64,000 nucleotides of DNA from Burkholderia sp. SRS-W-2-2016 (lineage in GTDB: Bacteria > Pseudomonadota > Gammaproteobacteria > Burkholderiales > Burkholderiaceae), in contig NZ_MSDV01000019.1 in assembly GCF_001931485.1 (NCBI RefSeq), forward strand, positions 310,001 to 374,000, given 5' to 3'. Positions within the stretch are counted from its first letter, which is position 1, and each line of letters begins with the position of its first letter. This document shows, piece after piece, positions 17,505 through 25,064 of this stretch. The notes below the pieces were generated by a model. It made no database searches. It was not told the origin of the DNA and saw nothing but the letters and a program-made list of their open reading frames with translations. The translations under genes and the position numbers were made by a program.

Positions 17505-18679
17505 GCGCGGACGCGGTGGTGATCGGAGCGGGCATCGTCGGCGCCGCGTGCGCGGCCGAACTGGCCGCGCGCGGGATGCGGGTCGACGTGCTCGACGCGC
17601 AACGGATCGGCGGCGGCGCGACCGCGGCGGGCATGGGCCATATCGTCGTGATGAACGACTCGCCCGCGGAGTTCGCGCTGAGCCGCTATTCGCGCGAGCT
17701 GTGGCTGGAACTCGCGCCGCAGTTGCGCACGCGCGACGCGTTCGCGCGCTGCGGCACGCTGTGGGTCGCCGCCGACGACGAAGAGTGGCAGGCCGCGCGC
17801 GCGATGCACGCCGGCTTCGCGGCGCAGGGCGTCGCCGCGCAACTGCTCGATGCGAGCGCGTTGCGGGCTTGCGAGCCGGCGCTCGCGCAATCGATGGCGG
17901 GCGGGTTGCGGATCGAGCACGACAGCATCGTCTATGCGCCGACCGCGGCCGAATGGCTGCTTACGCAATCGCCGCATGCGGCGAATATTCGGGTGCGGCT
18001 GGGCGCGGCGGTTGTGTCGGTTGGCGCTAATGGGACTGCTGGGGTTAATAGGGCTAATGGCGTCACGCTGGCGGACGGCGAGCGCATCAGCGCCGCGCAC
18101 GTGATCGTGGCCAACGGCATGGGCGCCGCGCAATTGTTGCCCGCGCTGCCCTTGCAACCGAAAAAGGGCCATCTGCTGATCACCGACCGTTACCCCGGGC
18201 TGATTCGTCATCAACTGCTCGAACTCGGCTATATCAAGAGCGCGCATCACGCGACCGGCACGTCGGTCGCGTTCAATGCGCAGCCGCGCCCGACCGGGCA
18301 ATTGCTGATCGGCTCGTCGCGCCAGTTCGACACCACCGATCCCGCGGTCGAAATGCCGGTGCTCGCGCGGATGCTGCAACGCGCCGCGCAGTATTTGCCG
18401 GCGCTGCCGACGCTCAGCGGGATTCGCGCGTGGACCGGTTTTCGGGCGGCATCGCCGGATGGTCTGCCGTTGATCGGGCCGGCCGGCGGCTTCGTGCCTG
18501 CAGTCGCGGGCGATGCCGCGTCCGGTGTCTGGCTCGCGGTCGGTCACGAAGGACTTGGCGTGACGACCTCGCTCGCGACCGCGAAGCTGCTCGCCGCGCA
18601 GATCGTCGGCGGCGCGGCGGCGATTCCGGCCGAGCCTTATCTGCCGGTCCGTTTTGCCGAACAGGTGACGCATGATTAA
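17501..18679 (+). CDS. lhpB: D-hydroxyproline dehydrogenase, DAO-type FAD subunit (LhpB-like)
   Basis: A 392-residue flavoprotein of the D-amino-acid oxidase (DadA/glycine oxidase) fold. The dinucleotide-binding motif [20 protein letters not shown] is at residues 6-25, and the C-terminal FAD-binding region has [19 protein letters not shown] and [19 protein letters not shown]. In the three-subunit enzymes it oxidises cis-4-hydroxy-D-proline to pyrroline-4-hydroxy-2-carboxylate and passes electrons through the iron-sulfur partners. It overlaps both neighbours (4 bp upstream, 8 bp downstream), as expected for subunits of one complex. A short Asn/Gly-rich stretch around residue 170 is probably a surface loop. 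Confidence 0.88.
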   Translation: MSADAVVIGAGIVGAACAAELAARGMRVDVLDAQRIGGGATAAGMGHIVVMNDSPAEFALSRYSRELWLELAPQLRTRDAFARCGTLWVAADDEEWQAARAMHAGFAAQGVAAQLLDASALRACEPALAQSMAGGLRIEHDSIVYAPTAAEWLLTQSPHAANIRVRLGAAVVSVGANGTAGVNRANGVTLADGERISAAHVIVANGMGAAQLLPALPLQPKKGHLLITDRYPGLIRHQLLELGYIKSAHHATGTSVAFNAQPRPTGQLLIGSSRQFDTTDPAVEMPVLARMLQRAAQYLPALPTLSGIRAWTGFRAASPDGLPLIGPAGGFVPAVAGDAASGVWLAVGHEGLGVTTSLATAKLLAAQIVGGAAAIPAEPYLPVRFAEQVTHD

Positions 18680-18947
18680 CGATCGATCCGCGCGCGTGCG
18701 TTTGACCGTCGATGGTCGGGCCATCGACGTCGCAAGCGGCACGACCGTCGCCGCGGCGCTCGCGATCGCGGGTGTCGCCGGCGCGCGGCGCTCGGTCAGC
18801 GGCGAGCCGCGCGCGCCGCTGTGCGGGATGGGCGTGTGCCAGGAATGCCGCGTGACGATCGATGGCCGCGCGCACGTGCTCGCGTGCCAGACGCTGTGCC
18901 GCGACGGTCAGCGCATCGACACACAAACACAGCCGGGCGACGCATGA
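18672..18947 (+). CDS. D-hydroxyproline dehydrogenase, small [2Fe-2S] ferredoxin-like subunit
   Basis: A 91-residue protein with an N-terminal beta-grasp sequence (VRLTVDGRAIDVASGTTVAAALAIAG) and four clustered Cys in CGMGVCQECRV ... LACQ, the plant-type [2Fe-2S] pattern seen in the small subunits of bacterial opine and hydroxyproline dehydrogenases. It probably shuttles electrons between the two flavin subunits. Its start lies 8 bp inside the previous gene, and its stop overlaps the next start by ATGA. Confidence 0.88.
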   Translation: MINDRSARVRLTVDGRAIDVASGTTVAAALAIAGVAGARRSVSGEPRAPLCGMGVCQECRVTIDGRAHVLACQTLCRDGQRIDTQTQPGDA

Positions 18948-20377
18948 CGCAGCCACTCGCACAACACTTCGACATCGTCGTGATCGGCGCCGGGCCGGCC
19001 GGGCTCAACGCCGCGCAGGCGGCGGCGCGGGCCGGCGCGACGGTCGCGCTGATCGACGACAACCCGCGCGCCGGCGGTCAGATCTGGCGCCAGGGACCGG
19101 CTTATCCGCCGCAGGCGCCGTTGGATGCGCTGCTCGCCGCATTGCAGACCCAGCCCGGCGTCACCAACTGGCCGTCGACTCGCGTAATCGCACCGCTCGG
19201 CCGGCAGGGCTTGCTGCTCGAATCGGCGCAGCACGGCGGCGTGTCGATCACATACGAGCGCCTGATCCTTGCGGCCGGCGCGCGCGAACGACTGCTGCCG
19301 TTCCCCGGCTGGACCTTGCCCGGCGTGACCGGCGCCGGCGCGTTGCAGGCGCTGATCAAGGGCGGCCTGCCGGTGCGCGGCGAACGGATCGTGATCGCGG
19401 GCAGCGGACCGTTGTTGATCGCAGCGCTCGCGACCGCGCGCGACGCCGGCGCGCACGTGATCGCGGTGGTCGAGCAGGCGCCGGCGGGCGAGGTCGCGCG
19501 GTTTGGCGCTTCGCTGCTGCGCGAGCCCGCCAAGCTGCGCCAGGCGTTCGGCCTCACGCGCGGTTTCGCCGGGCTGCGCTACTGGACCGGCAGCATCGTG
19601 CGCGAAGCGCGCGGCGCCGGACGCGTGCAGCAGGTGACGATCCGGCGTGGCGCGCGCGATGTGACGCTCGACTGCGAGCGCGTCGCGTGTGGGTATGGGT
19701 TGCTGCCGAATGTGACGCTCGCGCAGGCGCTTGGGTGTGCGATCAACGACGCCGGTGAAATTGTCGTCGATGCCGAACAGCGGACCTCGCTCGACTACGT
19801 GTACGCGGCGGGTGAGTGCACTGGCGTCGGCGGCGCGGAACTCGCCTGTGCGGAGGGCGAGATTGCCGGATTGCTGGCGAGCACGGAGATAGCGACGCAA
19901 GCCGCGGCGCGACGCGGTATGCAAGCCGCCACGCAAGCTGGTACGCAAGCTGGTACGCATGCCGCCGCGCATTCCACCACGCAAGCTGGTGCATCCCCCA
20001 CCGCACACGCGGCGCCGGAACCCGCCACCCACGCCGCCGCGCTGCAACGACTGATCGCGCAGCGCGCGCGCTGGCGACGCTTCGGCGCGCGGGTCGCGGC
20101 GTCATTTGCGTTAGGAGACGCCGCCCGCACTCCGCCCGCCGATTCGACTTTGATATGCCGCTGCGAAGACGTGAGCATCGGCGACGTGCGCCGCTGCGCC
20201 GACTGGCGCGACGCGAAGCTGCAAACGCGTTGCGGGATGGGCCCGTGCCAGGGGCGCATCTGCGGCGCGGCCGCGAACCTGTATTTCGGCTGGCCGTCCG
20301 CCGCACCGCGTTCGCCGTTCAGCCCCGCGCGAATCGACACGCTGATGAGCGCGGCCGAGCCGCCAGCGGGCGCGTGA
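18944..20377 (+). CDS. D-hydroxyproline dehydrogenase, NAD(P)/FAD oxidoreductase subunit with BFD-like [2Fe-2S] domain
   Basis: A 477-residue protein with two Rossmann motifs: VVIGAGPAGLNAAQAAARAG near the N-terminus (FAD) and IVIAGSGPLLIAALATARDAG near residue 150. The C-terminus is a BFD-like cluster site, with a CRC pair at about residue 405 and CGMGPCQGRICG about 25 residues later. This matches the alpha subunits of opine oxidase/hydroxyproline dehydrogenase complexes. Unusual: between the flavin domain and the cluster domain (about residues 325-370) there is an Ala/Thr/His/Gln-rich insertion encoded by imperfect 12-bp repeats (ACGCAAGCTGGT). Confidence 0.88.
   Translation: MTQPLAQHFDIVVIGAGPAGLNAAQAAARAGATVALIDDNPRAGGQIWRQGPAYPPQAPLDALLAALQTQPGVTNWPSTRVIAPLGRQGLLLESAQHGGVSITYERLILAAGARERLLPFPGWTLPGVTGAGALQALIKGGLPVRGERIVIAGSGPLLIAALATARDAGAHVIAVVEQAPAGEVARFGASLLREPAKLRQAFGLTRGFAGLRYWTGSIVREARGAGRVQQVTIRRGARDVTLDCERVACGYGLLPNVTLAQALGCAINDAGEIVVDAEQRTSLDYVYAAGECTGVGGAELACAEGEIAGLLASTEIATQAAARRGMQAATQAGTQAGTHAAAHSTTQAGASPTAHAAPEPATHAAALQRLIAQRARWRRFGARVAASFALGDAARTPPADSTLICRCEDVSIGDVRRCADWRDAKLQTRCGMGPCQGRICGAAANLYFGWPSAAPRSPFSPARIDTLMSAAEPPAGA
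19931..19991. repeat. Imperfect 12-bp repeats inside the oxidoreductase subunit gene
   Basis: ACGCAAGCTGGT occurs in tandem at 19931 and 19943 and again near 19980, with degenerate versions between and before (ACGCAAGC, ACGCATGC). In frame, encoding Thr-Gln-Ala-Gly-like units. Confidence 0.75.
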
Positions 20378-20517
20378 TGACGGATGGAAGCGCTCGCGCG
20401 GCGGATTTTGGCGGCCAGCGGGCGGCTCTATAATCGATCGCAACCGGCCGCGCGCGCTGGCAACCCGGCACCCGCGACCAACCGTAATCACGAGACCCCG
20501 ACCACGGAACCCGCACG

Positions 20518-21285
20518 ATGAACACGCTGGCCAATCCGCTCGAATCGGACGAAACGACGCTCTCCGGCATGCTGACGCACTTCAGGTTGCTCGAGCCGGT
20601 GTTCGACGCGATGCCGGACGTCGTGTTCTTCGTGAAGGACGCCGACGCCCGCTACGCGCTCGTGAACCGCACGCTGGCCTCGCGCTGCGGCTTCAAGGAC
20701 AAGGCCGCGCTGCTCGGCAAGACCGCCGAGGACGTGTTCCCGCGCCGCTTCGGCCGCGTCTACACCGCGCAGGACAAGGCGATCATCGGCGTCGGCAATC
20801 AGATGCTCGATCAGCTCGAACTGCATCTGTATCCGGGGCGCCAGCCGGGCTGGTGCCTGACCTGCAAGCAGCCGCTGCGCGACGCGAGCGGCAAGGTGGT
20901 CGGCCTCGCCGGCATCTCGCGCGACCTCAAAGCCGACGAAAGCAGCCACCCCGCCTACAGCCGGCTCGCCGCGGTCGTGCAGTCGATCCAGCAAAACTAC
21001 GTGCAGCCGCTGAACCTGAAGCAACTGGCGGCGATGGCGGACATGTCGGTCGCGCAACTGGAGCGTTATTTCCACAAGGTGTTTCATCTGACGCCGCGCC
21101 AGGTGCTGCTGAAAACCCGGCTCGACGCGGCGACCGCGCTGCTGGTGTCGAACGACAAGGTCACCGACGTCGCCGCGCGCTGCGGCTACACCGATCACAG
21201 CGCATTCACGCGGCAATTCAAGGCGACGGTCGGCGTGACGCCGACCGAATACCGGATGCTGCTGCACGGCACCATGCGCAACTAG
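20518..21285 (+). CDS. AraC-family regulator with N-terminal PAS domain
   Basis: A 255-residue regulator. Residues about 25-140 form a PAS domain (VFDAMPDVVFFVKDADARYALVNRTLASRCGF ... GKVVGLAGISRDL), and residues about 150-255 carry the double helix-turn-helix of AraC/XylS (LKQLAAMADMSVAQLERYFHKVFHLTPRQVL; VTDVAARCGYTDHSAFTRQFKATVGVTPTEYR). It lies 140 bp after the hydroxyproline dehydrogenase genes on the same strand, and AraC-type activators (LhpR) control this pathway in pseudomonads, so it is probably the operon's regulator. What the PAS domain senses is not known. Confidence 0.9.
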   Translation: MNTLANPLESDETTLSGMLTHFRLLEPVFDAMPDVVFFVKDADARYALVNRTLASRCGFKDKAALLGKTAEDVFPRRFGRVYTAQDKAIIGVGNQMLDQLELHLYPGRQPGWCLTCKQPLRDASGKVVGLAGISRDLKADESSHPAYSRLAAVVQSIQQNYVQPLNLKQLAAMADMSVAQLERYFHKVFHLTPRQVLLKTRLDAATALLVSNDKVTDVAARCGYTDHSAFTRQFKATVGVTPTEYRMLLHGTMRN

Positions 21286-21310
21286 CCCGCATTCTCTGGG
21301 TAATCGTGTA

Positions 21311-21637
21311 ATGGCTGGCCGGCATCACTACTACGTGTACGTCGTCGCGCTCGACGACCGGGTCTGGAACGAGGCCCGGTTTCGTCGCGCGAATCCGGAT
21401 TACCGGTTTCTCAAACCCTGCGTTTATGTCGGCATGACCGGGCTCGATCCGGACTTGCGCTTCGATCGCCACAAGGCCGGCATCCAGTCCAATCGCTATG
21501 TGCGCGACTACGGTCTGCGCCTGCTGCCCGAACTCTACGAGGTGTACAACCCGATGCCGTATCGGGGCGCGCAGGATATGGAAGTGGAACTGGCGATCGG
21601 GCTGCGCGAGGCGGGGTACGGGGTGTGGCAGGCGTGA
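21311..21637 (+). CDS. Small GIY-YIG-like protein
   Basis: A 108-residue protein with an N-terminal Tyr-rich strand HYYVYVVALDD and then PCVYVGMTGLDPDLRFDRHKAG, which resembles the GIY ... YIG ... R(F)xxH core of GIY-YIG endonucleases; a Glu in DMEVELAIGLREAGYGVW could be the metal ligand. Stand-alone, 25 bp after the AraC gene. No clear Shine-Dalgarno. Nuclease activity is not established; the family assignment rests on these motifs only. Confidence 0.6.
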   Translation: MAGRHHYYVYVVALDDRVWNEARFRRANPDYRFLKPCVYVGMTGLDPDLRFDRHKAGIQSNRYVRDYGLRLLPELYEVYNPMPYRGAQDMEVELAIGLREAGYGVWQA

Positions 21638-21684
21638 GCGGCTGCGCGCTCGGGTGAACTCGCTTGAGTATCGCGGCCAAAAAT

Positions 21685-21723
21685 GGAAAAGGCCGCGTCG
21701 ACTGCAAATGCCGGCGCGGCCCT
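21685..21723 (-). terminator. Terminator of the small winged-helix-like gene
   Basis: On the minus strand: GGCCGCG, a loop of about 17 nt, CGCGGCC, then TTTTCCATTTTT. It lies about 55 bp beyond the stop codon at 21778. Confidence 0.75.
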
Positions 21724-21777
21724 GGAAAGATTCGGAGAGGTTCGTCAGGCGGCTGCGCGTGACGGGTGACTGGCTAG

Positions 21778-22032
21778 TTACTTGATACCGAGGCCGCGCA
21801 GCACCGCATTGCCTTCCTTGGTCAGACGGATATGCGGGGTGCCCGCATCGTTCGAAATGGTCTCGACGAGACCCGCCTCATAAAGCTGCGGAATCTCGGG
21901 TTTCGCGGACGCGTCGATCGGCGCGTGCAGCAACAGCAGCAGCGTCGCCAGTTCGTGATGGCTCAGCAGACGGCGCAGCATCGTCGGCCGTTTGGCCGGT
22001 GTCGGGTTGGTATTCGGTTCGGGCTGGTTCAT
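21778..22032 (-). CDS. Small predicted winged-helix-like protein, unknown function
   Basis: An approximately 84-residue protein. The pattern LLSHHELATLLLLLHAPIDASAKPEIPQLYEAGLVETI ... HIRLTKEGNAVLRGLG looks like a short winged helix (helix, helix, strand-loop-strand), so DNA or protein binding is plausible. ATG at 22032 was chosen because AGGTG lies 8 bp upstream; an ATG at 22056 has no such site. A CTTAAG-N5-TTTAAG element lies 49 bp upstream. I do not recognise a named family. Confidence 0.6.
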   Translation of the reverse strand: MNQPEPNTNPTPAKRPTMLRRLLSHHELATLLLLLHAPIDASAKPEIPQLYEAGLVETISNDAGTPHIRLTKEGNAVLRGLGIK

Positions 22033-22080
22033 GGAGCACACCTCGTGCGGTGACATGTCCGGGCATCTTGCGGACGAAGT

Positions 22081-22097
22081 CTTAAACGATTCTTAAG
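22081..22097 (-). promoter_or_regulatory. PmrA/QseB-like box upstream of small gene
   Basis: On the minus strand CTTAAG-AATCG-TTTAAG, matching the CTTAAN-N5-CTTAAN direct-repeat pattern described for the PmrA(BasR)/QseB response-regulator family. It is 49 bp before the start at 22032. Seen directly; the regulator is inferred. Confidence 0.5.
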
Positions 22098-22185
22098 ACT
22101 CCATTGTCCTGTAACACCGTGACATGAACATTGCAAAAGGCTGGAAAAAAGCCGCCCGAAACCTTGCGTTATGCGCACCAAAACC

Positions 22186-22518
22186 TTACGGGGCGCAGGT
22201 TTTGGCCGCCGCTTCGATCCACAGATTGCTGACGTGGCGCTTGCCCGCATAGAAACGGTAAGTCGTCGCGCCGGCGTCGCTGCGCACCTTGATCACGTTG
22301 GAGTCGCCGAAGTCGAGCATCTGGCCCTGCGGGATCGCGGTCGACTTGAACGACGCATTGTGCTTGTTGGCCAACTGGGTCAGGCAGGCGACCACATCGT
22401 CGACCGAGCGTTGCGTGGTCGTGTCCGTGACGGGCTCGCCGGCATCCGGATTTTTCTGGAAATACGCGCAAGCGCTGAGCAGCAGCGGAAGGGACAGGAC
22501 TACAACGAACTTCTTCAT
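22186..22518 (-). CDS. Small putative lipoprotein
   Basis: 110 residues with a type II signal: MKKFVVVLSLPLLLSAC, lipidated Cys17. The mature part (DDVVACLTQLANKHNASFKSTAIPQGQMLDFG ... TYRFYAGKRHVSNLWIEAAAKTCAP) is likely a small alpha/beta domain with two Cys that could form a disulfide in the periplasm. AGGAG lies 6 bp before the ATG. No assigned function. Confidence 0.75.
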   Translation of the reverse strand: MKKFVVVLSLPLLLSACAYFQKNPDAGEPVTDTTTQRSVDDVVACLTQLANKHNASFKSTAIPQGQMLDFGDSNVIKVRSDAGATTYRFYAGKRHVSNLWIEAAAKTCAP

Positions 22519-22736
22519 GGCTCTCCTGGCGTTGATTCGGCGGTTCGGCGGACGGTCCGGCGCGCGCGCCGAGCATTGCGCACATGACGCGGGCTGGACT
22601 GCAAAAGAGGCGCCATTATATCGAGACGGCGCGGCGGACCCGGTTGGCACGCAGGTCGCGTGCCTGAACGCGTTTCGTGGAGAAGGGCGCTGCCGCTTAT
22701 GCGGATCGCTTAGCGGCAGCGCACGAGGACGTCCGC

Positions 22737-24620
22737 TTACTTACGCCGCTGCGCCTGCGCGGCCAACCGCACCGCCGCATTGGCCGCGCCATAGCCGTCG
22801 TAACCGCCGCGCCGCTCGACGATCTCGAGGAAGAAGCGCTGGTCGAGCTGTTCGGTGTACGCGTGGAAGAACTCGCCGCCGCGCTCGTCGCGGTCGTAGA
22901 GGATGTTGTTCGCGCGCAGCGCTTCGAGCATCGTGTCCGACAGCGCGTAGCGCGCTTCGAGGTCGTCGTAGTAATTGCGCGGGATGCGCAGCACCGGCAC
23001 GCCGTCGGCGACGAATTCGGGGATCGCGCTGAAGATGTCGCCGGTGCTGAACGCGACATGGCTCAGACCCGAGCCGTGATACGTGTGCAGCGCCTCGGCC
23101 ACCGCCGTATGGCGATCCACCGATGCATTGAGCACGATCCGCACCGAGCCGTCGTGGCTGCGCAGCGCGCGGCTGCGCACGAGGCCGTACGGATCGGGCA
23201 CCAGCACGCCGGCTTCCGCCTGGAAGCCGAGCGCGGTGCGCAGGAACAGCACCCAGGTATCGAGGGACTCGGCCGGCACCGACAGGCACACGTGATCGAT
23301 CCGCGTGAGCGGCCCGACTTCGGTCGGCCCGTTGACGTCGGTCAGCACGAAATCGGCTTCGAACAGCGTCGGCTGATCCGGGGTTTCGTCGACGAAATAG
23401 TTCAGGCTGCTGTCGGGCGCCTGGACCGCGGGCAGCGCGCGCTCGTTCGGGCCGATCTGGCCGGAGAACGGCGCGTAGCCGAAGCCGGCCGCGCGCTCGA
23501 ACGCCTGGCTCGCATCGTCGACGCGAAACGCCGACGCGCACAGCGACAGCCCGTGCTGCTGGAAGAACGCGTTCGCGAACGAATCCGGTTCGGCGTTCAG
23601 CACGATCGAGGCCGCGCCGTGCTGGAACAGCGTCACGTCTTTCGAGCGATGCTCGCCGGCCTGGCGGAAGCGCAGCCGGCCGAGCCAGTCGACCAGCCGC
23701 TCGCGCGTGGTCGGGTCGACCGCGAATTCGAGGAATTGATAGCCGACGTGCGCGGGCGCCGCCGGCGAGCGGTACAGATCGGTCGCGGTTTGTTGCTGTT
23801 TTTCGAGCAGCTCGCGGGTCTGCTCTTCGAGGAACAGCAGCGAGCGATGACCGTCCGCGGCGGTGATCGTGGTCGGCGCGGCGCGGAAACCGTCGTTGAA
23901 AATCTCCAGCGACAGCGGCCCCTTGTAGCCGGCCTTGACGACCTGCGCGGTGAAGTTCGCCAGATCGAAGTCGCCCTGACCGGGGAAGCAGCGGTAGTGG
24001 CGGCTCCATTCGAGCACGTCCATCGCGAGCTTCGGCGCGTCGGCGATCTGTACGAACGCGATGCGCTCGCCCGGAATATCGGCGATCGCGTCCGGCGTGT
24101 CGTTCAGCGACAGCGTATGGAAGCTGTCGAGCACCAGCCCGAGATTCGGATGATTGACCGCGTCGACCAGCTTCCACGCATGGCGGTAGGTCTTCACGTG
24201 CTTGCCCCACGCCAGCGCTTCATAGCCGGCGATCACGCCGGCCGCTTCGGCCGCGCGCGCCAGCGCGCCGAGCTGGTCGATCATCAGCGCGTCGTCGCAG
24301 ATCGTTTCCGGCGACACGTTGCTGCACACGAGGATGCGGTCGGTGCCGAGCTCGTGCATCACGTCGAACTTGCGCCTGGCCCGTTCCAGATTGCGTTCGA
24401 GCCGCTCCGGGCTGACCCCGTCGAAGTCGCGGAACGGCTGGAACAGCATGATCTTCAGCCCGAGATCGTCGGCGATCCGGCGCACGTCGGCGGGCGAGCC
24501 GTCGAAGTACAGCAGATCGTTCTCGAAGATCTCCACGCCTTCGAAGCCGGCCGCGCGGATCGCGCTCAGCTTCTCGACGAGGGTCCCGCTAATCGACACG
24601 GTGGCAATCGAACGTTGCAT
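22737..24620 (-). CDS. quiC: 3-dehydroshikimate dehydratase fused to an HPPD-like domain
   Basis: A 627-residue two-domain protein. The N-terminal part (about 1-270) is a xylose-isomerase-like TIM barrel (IATVSISGTLVEKLSAIRAAGFEGVEIFEND ... SLEIFND) that converts 3-dehydroshikimate to protocatechuate in QuiC enzymes. The C-terminal part (about 290-620) is related to 4-hydroxyphenylpyruvate dioxygenase (two VOC modules; IDHVCLSVPAESLDTWVLF; GLSHVAFSTGDIF). This fusion is the known QuiC1/DSD form of pseudomonads and burkholderias. It is the last step linking quinate/shikimate to the protocatechuate branch, and is divergent from the aroE-MFS genes. Confidence 0.93.
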   Translation of the reverse strand: MQRSIATVSISGTLVEKLSAIRAAGFEGVEIFENDLLYFDGSPADVRRIADDLGLKIMLFQPFRDFDGVSPERLERNLERARRKFDVMHELGTDRILVCSNVSPETICDDALMIDQLGALARAAEAAGVIAGYEALAWGKHVKTYRHAWKLVDAVNHPNLGLVLDSFHTLSLNDTPDAIADIPGERIAFVQIADAPKLAMDVLEWSRHYRCFPGQGDFDLANFTAQVVKAGYKGPLSLEIFNDGFRAAPTTITAADGHRSLLFLEEQTRELLEKQQQTATDLYRSPAAPAHVGYQFLEFAVDPTTRERLVDWLGRLRFRQAGEHRSKDVTLFQHGAASIVLNAEPDSFANAFFQQHGLSLCASAFRVDDASQAFERAAGFGYAPFSGQIGPNERALPAVQAPDSSLNYFVDETPDQPTLFEADFVLTDVNGPTEVGPLTRIDHVCLSVPAESLDTWVLFLRTALGFQAEAGVLVPDPYGLVRSRALRSHDGSVRIVLNASVDRHTAVAEALHTYHGSGLSHVAFSTGDIFSAIPEFVADGVPVLRIPRNYYDDLEARYALSDTMLEALRANNILYDRDERGGEFFHAYTEQLDQRFFLEIVERRGGYDGYGAANAAVRLAAQAQRRK

Positions 24621-24943
24621 GAACGGCTCCTACGGAAAACGAACAGACGAAGGTGAAAACGTAAGCGGGCAAACAGGTGGGAAGCGCCGGCCGGCGCCGG
24701 CTCGACAGCTTGCTGCGTTGCGCAAAATGGGCCACTTCGTTACCCACCTCAGCAAGACGCAAGCCAGAAAACTCCCACACTAGCCGCGAGTTTCGATAGT
24801 CTATACAAACTAACTAGATGGTACAAATTCGTACAAACCCCGAATGACGGCGAGCGCGGATGCGCGCACACTTCGCTACGCGTCGAAAGAGCGCCGCGCA
24901 TGCCGCGCCTCTACACGCGTTTTACATTGCAGGAGTCGTCGTC
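24621..24943. promoter_or_regulatory. Divergent promoter region of quiC and the shikimate operon
   Basis: 323 bp. The centre is AT-rich, with three TACAAA words at 24804, 24822 and 24832; the last two form GTAC-AAATTC-GTAC (24821-24834). Such symmetry near both starts is a plausible operator. AGGAG at 24931 precedes the aroQ remnant start. Confidence 0.4.
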
Positions 24944-25064
24944 ATGGGCTTTGCCTCCGTACGGGTCCTGAACGGACCGAATCTCAACCTGCCCGGCACC
25001 CCAGAGCTATAGGCTCGCGCTGGAACGGATGGCGACAATTCTTAAGGATAGGGCGGTGAAATGA
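24944..25064 (+). pseudogene. aroQ: Remnant of type II 3-dehydroquinate dehydratase, internal deletion
   Basis: An intact start with CAGGAG upstream reads MGFASVRVLNGPNLNLPGT, the diagnostic AroQ N-terminus (VLNGPNLNLLGT in the family), but ends at TAG (25010-25012) after 22 codons. From 25005 in another frame the DNA reads SYRLALERMATILKDRAVK, which resembles an AroQ C-terminus, and stops at TGA 25062-25064, overlapping the aroE start as ATGA. A typical AroQ has about 146 residues, so about 105 codons are missing, with the joint near 25001-25005. The first catabolic dehydratase of this operon is therefore inactive here; a housekeeping aroQ may replace it. Confidence 0.8.

Noticed and set aside
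22677..24656. A 659-codon open frame antisense to quiC
   Set aside because: High-GC coding DNA often has long antisense frames. The opposite strand encodes a well-matched QuiC fusion; the antisense translation is Arg/Glu/Gln-rich without recognisable motifs.
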